Below are positions 8,612 to 16,953 of a DNA stretch of 29,326 bases, one piece after another (position 1 is the stretch's first letter; each line of letters begins with the position of its first letter). The stretch is from Alloiococcus sp035301245 (GTDB lineage: Bacteria > Bacillota > Bacilli > Lactobacillales > Carnobacteriaceae_A). Made by a program: the position numbers and the translations under genes. Where the stretch lies: NCBI GenBank assembly GCA_035301245.1, contig DATGUS010000018.1, positions 1 to 29,326 of the forward strand, given 5' to 3'. Below the pieces are notes generated by a model. It did no database searches and was not told the origin of the DNA. It worked only from the letters and a program-made list of their open reading frames with translations.

Positions 8612-9553
8612 ATGAAAAAAATTGTATTTATGGGAACCCCGCAGTTCTCTGTGCCAATCTTAGAAGCACTTGTAAATAATGAAAATATTCAAATAGAAGC
8701 AGTAGTAACTCAACCTGATCGTAAAGTTGGACGTAAAAAAGTATTAACTGCTCCGCCCGTTAAAGAAGCGGCATTAAAACATGATTTAAAGGTGTTACAG
8801 CCAGAAAAAATATCAGGATCAAAAGAAATGCAATCGATTATTGATATGAATCCAGATTTAATTGTGACCGCCGCGTATGGACAATTTTTACCAGAGATTC
8901 TATTAGAAGCACCAACATATAAATCCATTAATGTGCATGCTTCTTTACTTCCTAAATACCGCGGGGCGGCACCGATTCATTATGCTATCTGGAATGGTGA
9001 TCAAAAAACTGGAATCAGCATTATATATATGACCAAAGCAATGGACGCTGGAGATGTACTAGCTAGACGTGAAATTGATATCGACCGAAGTGATGATACT
9101 GGTAAATTATTTAATAAATTAAGTATAGTTGGTCGTGATTTACTGATGGATACTTTACCTAATTTATTTAATGAAACAATTTCTCCTGAACCACAGGATG
9201 ATTCATTAGCAACGTATTCACCGATGATATCTAAAGAACAAGAGCAGTTGGATTGGGAAGAAGAAGCCGAAGCACTATTTAATAAAATTAGAGCTTTCAG
9301 ACCTTTCCCAGGGACATATACTTTATTAGATGACAAACGTTTCAAAGTCTGGGATTCAGAGGTAGCAAACCAAACAACAGAAAAAGCACCTGGGACAATT
9401 GTTAAAATGACTAATGAAAAATTGTATGTTGCTTGTGGTAAGGGAACAGTGTTATCACTGCGAGTCGTGCAACCAGCAGGCAAACAGAAGATGACTGTTG
9501 ATAGTTATTTACTTGGAGCTAACTTAGAAGTAGGGGATTCTTTTGGCGAGTAA
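8612..9553 (+). CDS. fmt: Methionyl-tRNA formyltransferase
   Basis: Formylates Met-tRNA(fMet) with 10-formyltetrahydrofolate to allow translation initiation. 313 residues, normal length. The N-terminal domain shows MGTPQFSVPILEAL and the catalytic/folate region NVHASLLPKYRGAAPIHYAI with its SLLPKYRG signature, followed by the GISIIYMTKAMDAGDVL stretch. The C-terminal OB-like domain, which holds tRNA, starts near residue 205. The ribosome site is a weak purine run (AAGAAAGAGAGA) 15 bases after priA. The end overlaps the rsmB start by 11 bases. Confidence 0.97.
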   Translation: MKKIVFMGTPQFSVPILEALVNNENIQIEAVVTQPDRKVGRKKVLTAPPVKEAALKHDLKVLQPEKISGSKEMQSIIDMNPDLIVTAAYGQFLPEILLEAPTYKSINVHASLLPKYRGAAPIHYAIWNGDQKTGISIIYMTKAMDAGDVLARREIDIDRSDDTGKLFNKLSIVGRDLLMDTLPNLFNETISPEPQDDSLATYSPMISKEQEQLDWEEEAEALFNKIRAFRPFPGTYTLLDDKRFKVWDSEVANQTTEKAPGTIVKMTNEKLYVACGKGTVLSLRVVQPAGKQKMTVDSYLLGANLEVGDSFGE

Positions 9554-10886
9554 GAAACCAAGAATTATAGCCGTCCAAATATTAGAAAACATTGAACATA
9601 AAGGAGCTTATGCTAACTTAGAGCTTAATGCAGTGAAACAGAAGTCTGAGCTTTCTAGTCAAGAATTTTCATTTTTAACAGAGTTAGTTTACGGTGTCAT
9701 ACAAAATAAACGTTTGATTGATTACTATTTAAGTCCATTTTTAAAAAAAACTCAAAAATTAAAAAGCTGGGTAAGACAAGTTATTAGAGTGGCGGTGTAT
9801 CAGATGGTATTCTTAGATAATATACCAGACTACGCTTCAATCAATGAAGCGGTCAATTATGGTGGTAAGAGAGGTCATAAAGGTATCCGTTCATTAATTA
9901 ATGGAGTTCTACGTAATTTCCAACGTCAAGATTTAAAGCCTGTTTCTGACATTGAGTCGTTAGAAGTAAGACTGGCAATTCAGTATAGTATGCCGGATTG
10001 GCTTATTAAAGAGTTTTTGAAGCAATATGGAGCTGAAACGACGGAGAAGATGTTAAAGTCTTTTAATAAACGAGCAAAAGTTTCTATTCGAGTAGCTACT
10101 AAACGAATCAGTATTGAAGAAGCTACCGAGGAATTGGAAGCCTCAGGCTATGAAGTGAAACGCAGTGAACTGAGTCCTGAAGGTTTGATCATATTAAATG
10201 GTCTTCCAATTGATCACTCATTGTACAAAAAGGGGTTGATTTCTATACAAGATGAGTCGTCTATGATGGTTGCACCCAGTCTGAATGTCTCCACTGATCA
10301 TGTGGTAGCAGACCTTTGTGCTGCACCAGGTGGCAAAACAAGTCATATTGCGACGTTTATTGATAGCTCAATGGGTGGTATACTATATTCATCTGATTTA
10401 CATGATCACAAGATTCCGCTTATTCAAAAGACATTAAAGCGTCAAGGATTAAACAATTGTGTACAAGTGCGTCAACTAGATGCAACTCAAGCAGGACAAG
10501 TTTATGATAATGACATGTTCGATCGCGTATTGATTGATGCACCATGTTCAGGAATAGGACTTCTTAGACGCAAGCCAGATATCCGCTTTGCAAAAGAACC
10601 AAAAAATCTAAAGAGTCTTCCAACGTTACAGTTGGCGATTCTTGAAGAAGCTGCTTCGTTAGTCAAAGCGGGTGGTGAAATGGTTTACTCCACATGTACG
10701 ATTTTAGAGGCTGAAAACCAAACTGTTATAAAGACATTTTTAGAGAAACATCCCGAATTTAAGTTGAAAAAAATTGATATTGATAATGATCTGTTTAAAC
10801 ATAATAATGGAGAGTTACTCATTTTACCTCATTATTATGATTCAGATGGTTTTTATATCGCATTGCTAGTAAAAGAATCAGACTAG
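9543..10886 (+). CDS. rsmB: 16S rRNA (cytosine(967)-C(5))-methyltransferase RsmB
   Basis: Methylates C967 (E. coli numbering) of 16S rRNA using S-adenosylmethionine. 447 residues. An N-terminal NusB-like helical domain (about 1-140, RIIAVQILENIEHKGAYANL) is followed by the Rossmann methyltransferase. The SAM loop is DLCAAPGGKT at 257-266, motif IV is DAPCSG with Cys335, and motif VI is YSTCT with the catalytic Cys385. It starts with TTG at 9543 inside the end of fmt, with AGGGG at 9532-9536 as ribosome site, so translation is probably coupled to fmt. Confidence 0.96.
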   Translation: MASKKPRIIAVQILENIEHKGAYANLELNAVKQKSELSSQEFSFLTELVYGVIQNKRLIDYYLSPFLKKTQKLKSWVRQVIRVAVYQMVFLDNIPDYASINEAVNYGGKRGHKGIRSLINGVLRNFQRQDLKPVSDIESLEVRLAIQYSMPDWLIKEFLKQYGAETTEKMLKSFNKRAKVSIRVATKRISIEEATEELEASGYEVKRSELSPEGLIILNGLPIDHSLYKKGLISIQDESSMMVAPSLNVSTDHVVADLCAAPGGKTSHIATFIDSSMGGILYSSDLHDHKIPLIQKTLKRQGLNNCVQVRQLDATQAGQVYDNDMFDRVLIDAPCSGIGLLRRKPDIRFAKEPKNLKSLPTLQLAILEEAASLVKAGGEMVYSTCTILEAENQTVIKTFLEKHPEFKLKKIDIDNDLFKHNNGELLILPHYYDSDGFYIALLVKESD

Positions 10887-10911
10887 TAGAATAGATAAAT
10901 GAGGTGAAAGC

Positions 10912-11658
10912 GTGCAAATTAGTATCGAATCAATTAAAGGTAGAAGAGGATCTAACCAAGATTGTACCAAAGCATCTTATAATAAGAATAACTATTTAAT
11001 GGCTGTACTATGTGATGGCATGGGAGGTCATCAAGCTGGTGACCATGCAAGCCAACTTGCTGTTGAAACCATCACAAATATGTGGGAAGAAACAACGCAT
11101 TCCACTAAAGATGAAATAGTCGAATGGGTTAATCAGGCTATCAATCAAGTAAATCAGTTAGTTTACGAAACAGGTATAAAAAAAACAGAGTGGTTTGGAA
11201 TGGGGTCGACGATTGTAGCTGGCATCGTTGTGAATGATAGTATCATCATTGCGAATGTAGGAGACAGTAGAGCTTACCAATATAATGAAAATGGTATTCA
11301 GATTATTACCAATGACCATTCTTTTGCTCATGAATTATATTTAAATGGTGAAATCACAAAAAAAGAAGCAGAAGAACATGTTCAAAGAAATATGCTGACA
11401 CGCTCATTAGGATTACCGAATGACGTATCGGTAGATATTTTTGAACTTTCAAAAGCAAATCTTTCAAAGCTGTTTTTATGTTCAGATGGTTTGTCAGATA
11501 CTTTGTCTAAAAAAGAAATGATGGATATTATCGAACAAGATGAATCCTTGGATTTTATTACAAGTAAAATGGTAGAACAAGCATACCAAAATGGCTCAAC
11601 AGACAATATTACTGTTTTAATGATCGATTTTAAACATAAACAGGAAGGAGGCATATAA
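10912..11658 (+). CDS. stp: PP2C-family serine/threonine phosphatase (partner of PrkC)
   Basis: Mn2+/Mg2+-dependent phosphatase that removes phosphates put on by the neighbouring PASTA kinase. 248 residues, typical of bacterial PP2C. Motifs in order: GSNQD (Asp17), DGMGGHQAGD (metal-binding Asp35), NVGDSRAYQ, LCSDGLSD and STDNITV. The start is GTG at 10912 with GAGGTGA at 10901-10907. Its stop is immediately followed by the prkC ATG, the usual stp-prkC pairing. The symbols prpC and pppL are used in other species. It is soluble, with no membrane segment. Confidence 0.95.
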   Translation: MQISIESIKGRRGSNQDCTKASYNKNNYLMAVLCDGMGGHQAGDHASQLAVETITNMWEETTHSTKDEIVEWVNQAINQVNQLVYETGIKKTEWFGMGSTIVAGIVVNDSIIIANVGDSRAYQYNENGIQIITNDHSFAHELYLNGEITKKEAEEHVQRNMLTRSLGLPNDVSVDIFELSKANLSKLFLCSDGLSDTLSKKEMMDIIEQDESLDFITSKMVEQAYQNGSTDNITVLMIDFKHKQEGGI

Positions 11659-13608
11659 ATGAAAGTCGGAGACAAAATAGATCAGCGATATGTTTTACGT
11701 GAACTGCTTGGTGTTGGTGGTATGGCACAAGTTTTTTTAGCTCATGATACGATTTTGAATCGTGAAGTAGCGATTAAATTACTTGCTCAGTCATTTTTAA
11801 ATGATGATGATAGTTTAAGACGTTTTCAAAGAGAAGCCGCTTCAACAACAGAGCTATCTCACGAAAATATTGTTAGTATCTATGATGTAGGAGAAGATAG
11901 CGTCCCTTACATTGTAATGGAATATATCGGTGGGAATGACTTAAAACAATACATAAAAAGACACAATCCAATTCCTAGTACTGTTGCAATAGGGATGATG
12001 GACAAAATATTAAGTGCCATTGATTATGCACATAAGAACGGTGTTATTCATCGAGATATTAAACCGCAAAACGTTTTAGTTGACATTGATGGGACTGTAA
12101 AGATTACTGACTTTGGTATCGCTTTGGCTGTTTCGCAGCATTCGATTACTCAGACGAATTCACTTTTAGGTTCTGTTCATTATATGTCGCCTGAACAAGC
12201 AAAAGGTGGTATAGCGACTGAAAAATCTGATATTTATTCGTTAGGTATTGTATTATACGAGTTGCTTGTTGGTGATGTACCATTTAACGGAGAATCACCC
12301 GTTTCAATTGCTTTACAGCATTTCCAAGCCGATATACCTTCTATAATAGAGAAGAATCAAGAAGTGCCTCAAGCCTTAGAAAATGTTGTTTTAAAAGCGA
12401 CCGCTAAGGAACCAATGGATCGTTACGACTCAGTTTCTGAGATGAGGAAAGACTTGCTCACTGCCTTAGATCCTTCGAGAAGAAATGAAGAACGTTTTGT
12501 TGCAGGAGATTTAAATGATTCTAAAACAATAGTCATGGCACCAGTTAAGGAACCAACACCTGTAACCGAAGCATCCGATCAGGAACCTGAGGGTAAGAAC
12601 ATCAAAAATAATGAAGAGACGAAGAAAAGTAGAAAAGGTTGTTTGTGGGCATTATTACTCATTCCACTTTTTATCATACTTGGTCTCATTTTCTATGTAA
12701 TGCAATCAGCACCCGTAGAGGTTGAAGTCCCAGAGCTCGAAAATATCAGTTTGGATGAAGCAACCAGACAACTTGAAGAGTTAAATCTTTCAGTTGGTGA
12801 AGTCATTGAAGAGACTAACGATGAGATTGAGCCAGGTTATGTTATCAAATCTAATCCCGATGCTGGCGCCACCATTCGTGAAGAGCAAGAAGTTGATTTA
12901 ATTATTAGTTCTGGTGAAGAGCTTTATGAAATTAGCGACTACACCAATGAACCATTTGAGGAAATTAGAGCGCAGTTAACTGAACTTGGGTTCACAGTTG
13001 AAAGCGAAGAAGTCAATAATAATGACATTGAAGCAGGTTATATTGTTTCACAAGATATTTCGCCAAATAATGAAGTTGTTCCTTCAGATACGACGATTAC
13101 CTTTGAAGTCAGTGTAGGACCAACTGAAATTAGATTCCGAGATTTGCAAGGATACACAAGAGTTGGTGTGGAAGATTATGTTGAAGAAAATAATTTAAAT
13201 CTTACTATAGAATACGCCAGTTCTGATAGTGTTGATGAAGGACTTGTTATGTCACAACAACCCGAAGCAGGTACCGTTATTTATGAAAATACTAATGTAA
13301 CTGTTGTGTTTTCTTCTGGACCTGAAGAAATTTCTCTAGAAACCTTTACGGAATTAGTACAGATACCTTATCAAAAACCAGAATCAGAAGATGAAAGTGA
13401 AGATGATGGATCCGAAGAATTGACACCTAATGTTATTGAAGTTTATATTTCTGATGAAGAGAACGATTTTGATACACCAGTATTAACCTTCGAGATTACC
13501 GAAACAGTTACTCGTACCTTAGAATTTACTGTTGAAGAAGGAGCCACTGCTGAGTATCGCATTGTACGAGACGGGGAGACAATTATTGAAGATGAAGTAT
13601 CAAATTAA
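11659..13608 (+). CDS. prkC: PASTA-domain Ser/Thr protein kinase (PrkC/StkP type)
   Basis: Membrane-bound kinase that senses cell-wall fragments or lipid II outside and phosphorylates division and wall-synthesis proteins inside. 649 residues. The kinase domain is about 10-270, with the glycine loop LGVGGMAQVF, Lys40 of VAIK, HRDIKPQN with catalytic Asp133, DFG at 151-153 and GSVHYMSPEQA in the activation loop. An acidic/basic linker leads to one membrane helix at about 327-349 (GCLWALLLIPLFIILGLIFY). Three PASTA repeats follow, starting near 354, 421 and 488. The last 90 residues form a further acidic extracellular segment of beta-like sequence that is not a PASTA repeat. AGGAAGGAGG at 11642-11651 is the ribosome site. 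Confidence 0.96.
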   Translation: MKVGDKIDQRYVLRELLGVGGMAQVFLAHDTILNREVAIKLLAQSFLNDDDSLRRFQREAASTTELSHENIVSIYDVGEDSVPYIVMEYIGGNDLKQYIKRHNPIPSTVAIGMMDKILSAIDYAHKNGVIHRDIKPQNVLVDIDGTVKITDFGIALAVSQHSITQTNSLLGSVHYMSPEQAKGGIATEKSDIYSLGIVLYELLVGDVPFNGESPVSIALQHFQADIPSIIEKNQEVPQALENVVLKATAKEPMDRYDSVSEMRKDLLTALDPSRRNEERFVAGDLNDSKTIVMAPVKEPTPVTEASDQEPEGKNIKNNEETKKSRKGCLWALLLIPLFIILGLIFYVMQSAPVEVEVPELENISLDEATRQLEELNLSVGEVIEETNDEIEPGYVIKSNPDAGATIREEQEVDLIISSGEELYEISDYTNEPFEEIRAQLTELGFTVESEEVNNNDIEAGYIVSQDISPNNEVVPSDTTITFEVSVGPTEIRFRDLQGYTRVGVEDYVEENNLNLTIEYASSDSVDEGLVMSQQPEAGTVIYENTNVTVVFSSGPEEISLETFTELVQIPYQKPESEDESEDDGSEELTPNVIEVYISDEENDFDTPVLTFEITETVTRTLEFTVEEGATAEYRIVRDGETIIEDEVSN

Positions 13609-13620
13609 TGGAGGTAACGT

Positions 13621-14502
13621 ATGTTAACTGGACGAATCACTAAAGCATTAAGTGGATTTTATTATGTGACAACGAAAGATCATGTCACCTATCAAACCAG
13701 AGCTCGTGGTGTTTTTCGTAATCAAGATATTACGCCCCTAGTCGGTGATCTGGTAGAATTTGATGTACAAGGTGATCAAGATGGGACAGTTACGAAAATT
13801 TATGAGCGTAAAAATCAGTTAGAGAGACCTCCAGTATCTAACATTGATACCGCCTTTATTATAATGTCAGCAGTTGAACCTGTTTTTTCAAAGAAATTAT
13901 TAGATCGCACATTGGTTCTACTAGAGTCACTTCATATCAAATCAGTCATTTATGTAACTAAAATGGATATAGCTGATGATGATATGATTGAAGAAGTATC
14001 TCAGTTAAAAACTTATTATGAATCCATTGGTTATGAATTTGAATATTCGTTAACTGAAGATGTTGATAAACAAAAATTTAAAGAATTGATTGATGAAGAA
14101 GCTATTGTCTTTATGGGGCAGTCTGGTGTGGGGAAATCAACCTTACTAAATAAATTAGATCCATCTCTTAATCTTAAAACTGCTGAAATATCTACTGCAT
14201 TGGGACGTGGGCGTCATACCACTCGTCACGTTGAGTTAGTTCCGATCTTTAACGGTTATATTGTAGATACACCAGGGTTTAGTTCTCTAGAATTAGGTGA
14301 GATAAAAAAGGAAGAATTAACACAGTATTTTCCTGAATTTTGGACTAGACGTTCTGAGTGTAAATTTAGTGGCTGTGTTCATAATAAAGAGCCAAAATGT
14401 GCGGTGAAGCATGCTGTAAAAAACGGTGATATTGCGAAGCATCGTTACCAGCATTACTTAATGTTTTTAGAAGAAATCGAATCAAGAAAACCAAGATACT
14501 AA
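13621..14502 (+). CDS. rsgA: Ribosome small-subunit-dependent GTPase A
   Basis: GTPase that checks late 30S subunit maturation. 293 residues. An N-terminal OB fold (about 1-70, starting LTGRITKALSGFYYV) precedes a circularly permuted GTPase domain, in which the G4-like VTKMD comes before the G1 P-loop GQSGVGKS at 166-173 and the G3 motif DTPG at 216-219. The C-terminal zinc knuckle has Cys247, Cys252, His254 and Cys260. GGAGGTAA sits just before the ATG, 12 bases after prkC. The kinase-GTPase adjacency is common in Firmicutes. Confidence 0.97.
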   Translation: MLTGRITKALSGFYYVTTKDHVTYQTRARGVFRNQDITPLVGDLVEFDVQGDQDGTVTKIYERKNQLERPPVSNIDTAFIIMSAVEPVFSKKLLDRTLVLLESLHIKSVIYVTKMDIADDDMIEEVSQLKTYYESIGYEFEYSLTEDVDKQKFKELIDEEAIVFMGQSGVGKSTLLNKLDPSLNLKTAEISTALGRGRHTTRHVELVPIFNGYIVDTPGFSSLELGEIKKEELTQYFPEFWTRRSECKFSGCVHNKEPKCAVKHAVKNGDIAKHRYQHYLMFLEEIESRKPRY

Positions 14503-14525
14503 ATGAATGTTTATAGGAGGATACT

Positions 14526-15167
14526 ATGAAGATAGCACCATCAATATTAAGCGCTGATTTTGCCAATTTAAAAAGAGATATCGAAGTGATCGATAACGGA
14601 GGAGCAGATTGGGTTCATATCGATGTAATGGACGGTTCATTTGTTCCAAATATTACTTTTGGACCGAATATTGTTGAAGCCATTAGACCACATACCTCAC
14701 TACCGTTAGATGTTCACTTAATGATTGATGATCCGGAACGATATATCGCTGACTTTGCTAAAGCAGGAGCGGATTATATTTCTGTACAGGTAGAAAGTAC
14801 AAATCATATCCACAGAGCGATTCAATTAATTAAAGAACAAAATGTTAAAGCAGGTGTTGTCATTAACCCTGGGACTCCTGTTGACAGCATCATTCCCGTT
14901 TTAGAAGAAGTGGATTTTGTATTAGTGATGTCAGTGAATCCAGGATTCGGTGGTCAAAAGTTTATTGAGTATTCTTTAGATAAGATTAAGTATCTTGACC
15001 AAATTCGACAAGATGAAGATTTAAACTTTGAGATTCAAGTGGACGGTGGCGTGAATGATGTGACCGCTCAAAAGTGTAAAGATGTCGGGGCAGATATTTT
15101 AGTAGCTGGCTCATTTATCTATTCAACTGGTGAGTCTCCGGCTAAGCAAATAAAAAAACTGAAATGA
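14526..15167 (+). CDS. rpe: Ribulose-phosphate 3-epimerase
   Basis: Interconverts D-ribulose 5-phosphate and D-xylulose 5-phosphate in the pentose phosphate pathway. 213 residues, a complete TIM barrel. Signatures are the N-terminal KIAPSILSADFANL, HIDVMDGSFVPNITFGP with the metal-binding His and Asp, LVMSVNPGFGGQKF and IQVDGGVN near the phosphate site. The ATG follows TAGGAGGAT at the proper distance, 23 bases after rsgA. Confidence 0.97.
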   Translation: MKIAPSILSADFANLKRDIEVIDNGGADWVHIDVMDGSFVPNITFGPNIVEAIRPHTSLPLDVHLMIDDPERYIADFAKAGADYISVQVESTNHIHRAIQLIKEQNVKAGVVINPGTPVDSIIPVLEEVDFVLVMSVNPGFGGQKFIEYSLDKIKYLDQIRQDEDLNFEIQVDGGVNDVTAQKCKDVGADILVAGSFIYSTGESPAKQIKKLK

Positions 15168-15177
15168 GGATTCTGAT

Positions 15178-15819
15178 ATGAACATTCATATCGTACTAGG
15201 AGCTCCCCTTAACGACAGATCGCTTCAAATTAAATATAATGAGGGAGATCAATTTATTGGTGTTGATCGTGGCGCTTATTTTCTAAAAGAAGCAGACTAT
15301 CCAGTGGATGTGGCACTTGGTGATTTTGATTCATTGAGTGAGAATGAATTGGAAGAGATAAAGAGCAATGCGAAAGAAATCTTATATAAAACAGATCAGG
15401 ATAATACCGATTTTGAATGGACACTTCTCCAAGTGAGTGAGCGTTTCAAAGAGGAAACGTTAGTTATTCATAATTGGATGGGTGGCCGGTTGGATCATTT
15501 ACTGAATATTTTATACATTTTCTATCAATCACGTTTCCAGCATTTATTGAACCGTATTATTTTTACACATCCAAACCAAACAGTCACTTTCTTTCATCCT
15601 GGGTGCTATACGTTAACTAAAGAAGCTGATAAAACGTATTTGTCTTTTATTGCGATGAAACCGATAACGCATTTGACATTAAAAAATGTAAAGTATCCAC
15701 TTGAAAAACATAAGATATCAACGCCTTTAGCCTTAATTAGTAATGAATTTTTAGCAGACGAGATGACATTTAATTTTGATACTGGATTAATGATGGTGGT
15801 TCAAAGTAAGGATGGATAG
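15178..15819 (+). CDS. thiN: Thiamine pyrophosphokinase
   Basis: Transfers pyrophosphate from ATP to thiamine, giving thiamine diphosphate. 213 residues. Family stretches are FIGVDRGAYFLKEADYPVDV, ALGDFDSLSE (metal/ATP site), TDQDNTDFEWTL and the MGGRLDHLLNIL substrate motif. The C-terminal beta-rich half is less conserved. It is the last gene of the coaBC-thiN cluster, 10 bases after rpe, with AGGA before the ATG. Thiamine diphosphate is the cofactor of transketolase, which acts next to rpe, but co-location here probably reflects the conserved Firmicute order. Confidence 0.95.
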   Translation: MNIHIVLGAPLNDRSLQIKYNEGDQFIGVDRGAYFLKEADYPVDVALGDFDSLSENELEEIKSNAKEILYKTDQDNTDFEWTLLQVSERFKEETLVIHNWMGGRLDHLLNILYIFYQSRFQHLLNRIIFTHPNQTVTFFHPGCYTLTKEADKTYLSFIAMKPITHLTLKNVKYPLEKHKISTPLALISNEFLADEMTFNFDTGLMMVVQSKDG

Positions 15820-15878
15820 GATGCAAAGTATCGATTAAAAAATGAACGATACCATTTGAATATTTTAATGTATAAAAG

Positions 15879-15927
15879 AACGCCTTACTCTATTAGTCTC
15901 ATGATGGCTGATAGTGAGAGGCGTTTT
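15879..15927 (+). terminator. Terminator after thiN, possibly bidirectional
   Basis: The arms AACGCCT (15879-15885) and AGGCGTT (15919-15925) close a long imperfect hairpin whose inner part also pairs with interruptions. It is followed by TTTT and more T-rich sequence. On the opposite strand the hairpin is followed by TTCTTTTAT, so it may also stop minus-strand transcripts. Confidence 0.75.
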
Positions 15928-16082
15928 ATTTATTGAATTATTGAATTTTATAACTGGTTATATACCAATCAGTGACATAGTAATCACAAAGATTTGTGCA
16001 AAGAATTTGTAATACTTGATTCAAGTTACCATTACTTCATTATAAGATCATTCTCTGTCAATGACAGTTGTTTAATAGAGAT
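15928..16082. other. Gene-free stretch between convergent thiN and rpmB, rich in small inverted repeats
   Basis: No credible open frame. It contains several short dyads: TATAAC/GTTATA and TGGT/ACCA nested around 15950-15966, CACAAA/TTTGTG at 15985-15998, ACTTG/CAAGT near 16014-16025 and CTGTC/GACAG near 16056-16070. Together with the two flanking terminators it fills the 317-base interval 15820-16136. I cannot assign a role. Confidence 0.4.
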
Positions 16083-16110
16083 AAAAAAACTGGGGTGTAT
16101 ACCCCAGTTT
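16083..16110 (-). terminator. Rho-independent terminator of rpmB
   Basis: A perfect 10-bp stem (AAACTGGGGT at 16087-16096 with ACCCCAGTTT at 16101-16110) with a 4-base loop. The A run at 16083-16089 is a T tract on the minus strand, 27 bases past the rpmB stop. Confidence 0.92.
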
Positions 16111-16136
16111 CTCTCTGTAAATTTAACGTGTTTGAA

Positions 16137-16325
16137 TTAAACGCGTTCTACTTTACCTGATTTTAAAGCACGAGCTGAAGCCCAAACTTTTTTTGGTTTA
16201 CCGTCAACCATAACTCTAACTTTTTGTAAGTTTGCACCAAAAGTACGTTTAGAGTGGTTGTTTGCGTGCGAACGTTGACCTCCACGAGAAGCTTTACGCC
16301 CAGTGAAATAGCATTCTTTAGCCAT
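16137..16325 (-). CDS. rpmB: 50S ribosomal protein L28
   Basis: Small basic protein of the large ribosomal subunit. 62 residues, the standard length. MAKECYFTGRKASRGGQRSH, RTFGANLQKVRV and the C-terminal ARALKSGKVERV closely match the Bacillus protein. The CxxC zinc-binding form is not present: only one cysteine (Cys5) is seen. AAAGGAGGC at 16334-16342 (read on the minus strand) is a strong ribosome site. It is transcribed alone, opposite to its neighbours, as in Bacillus where it lies between thiN and the yloU/asp23-like gene. Confidence 0.97.
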   Translation of the reverse strand: MAKECYFTGRKASRGGQRSHANNHSKRTFGANLQKVRVMVDGKPKKVWASARALKSGKVERV

Positions 16326-16370
16326 GAGAAATAGCCTCCTTTAATTCTGTAAGTATCATAATCATCATAA

Positions 16371-16408
16371 TTAACGAAAACGTTAAAGCTGAGATATAAA
16401 TCTCATAC
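16371..16408 (-). promoter_or_regulatory. Two hairpins at the 5' end of the rpmB leader
   Basis: Read on the minus strand, GAGAT-TTAT-ATCTC (16404-16391) is followed after 4 bases by TTAACG-TTTT-CGTTAA (16386-16371). Both lie at the start of the predicted 83-base leader. They could stabilise the message or form part of a ribosomal-protein autoregulatory site; no known leader class was recognised. Confidence 0.4.
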
Positions 16409-16414
16409 TTAAAT

Positions 16415-16443
16415 AAGATACCACAATAAACTATGAAAAACAA
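16415..16443 (-). promoter_or_regulatory. Candidate rpmB promoter
   Basis: On the minus strand TTGTTT (-35, 16443-16438) and TATCTT (-10, 16420-16415) are 17 bases apart. A start near 16408 gives a leader of about 83 bases. Confidence 0.4.
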
Positions 16444-16483
16444 GCTGTAGTTGCTTAAAGATAGTAAAATAGTCCAAGAACTC

Positions 16484-16512
16484 TTTTATAAAGGGGTTGA
16501 TTATGATAAAAT
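16484..16512 (+). promoter_or_regulatory. Candidate promoter for the asp23-like gene and fakA
   Basis: TTTATA (16484-16489) and TAAAAT (16507-16512) are separated by 17 bases, 68 bases before the next ATG. It diverges from the rpmB promoter. The 254-base interval 16326-16579 otherwise holds only the rpmB leader. Confidence 0.35.
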
Positions 16513-16579
16513 AAAATTTGATTTATGAATTATGAAAAGAAATAGTTGAAATACCTTTTTTGAAAGGGGAAATACACAT

Positions 16580-16942
16580 ATGTCAATATTAATTAATAGT
16601 CGCTATGGATCTATTGAAATCTCAACAGATGTAATTGCAACTGTTGTTGGTGGCGCGGCAACTGAAATTTTTGGAATTGTTGGGATGGCTAGCCGCAAAC
16701 AAGTTAGAGATGGCTTAAACGAAATCTTAAAACGTGATAATTATGCTAAAGGTGTCGAAGTTAGACAAGAAAATAATAGTATAGCTGTTGATGTTTATAT
16801 TATTGTAAGTTATGGTATTAAGATTTCTGAAGTTTCAAAAAATGTTCAAGATAGAGTTCGTTATCAATTAAAATCAACTCTAGGTATTGAGGCAAGTTCT
16901 GTCAACGTCTATGTTCAAGGCGTCCGTGTAATAAATAGCTAG
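16580..16942 (+). CDS. Asp23/Gls24 family envelope stress response protein (YloU type)
   Basis: 120 residues, the size of the YloU subgroup of the DUF322 (Asp23) family. The N-terminal YGSIEISTDVIATVVGGAAT and the C-terminal SSVNVYVQGVRV are typical, as is the VDVYIIVSYGIKISEV strand. There is no membrane helix; relatives such as Asp23 are held at the membrane by partners. It is paired with fakA (11-base gap), a conserved pairing in Firmicutes that suggests a link to fatty-acid use or envelope homeostasis. The exact role is not established. AAAGGGGA at 16563-16570 is the ribosome site. Confidence 0.93.
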   Translation: MSILINSRYGSIEISTDVIATVVGGAATEIFGIVGMASRKQVRDGLNEILKRDNYAKGVEVRQENNSIAVDVYIIVSYGIKISEVSKNVQDRVRYQLKSTLGIEASSVNVYVQGVRVINS

Positions 16943-16953
16943 TAGGAAAGGGA

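Noticed and set aside
9001..9483. 160-residue open frame on the minus strand
   Set aside because: It is the antisense shadow of fmt, with Ser/Leu-rich composition, no ribosome site and no recognisable motif.
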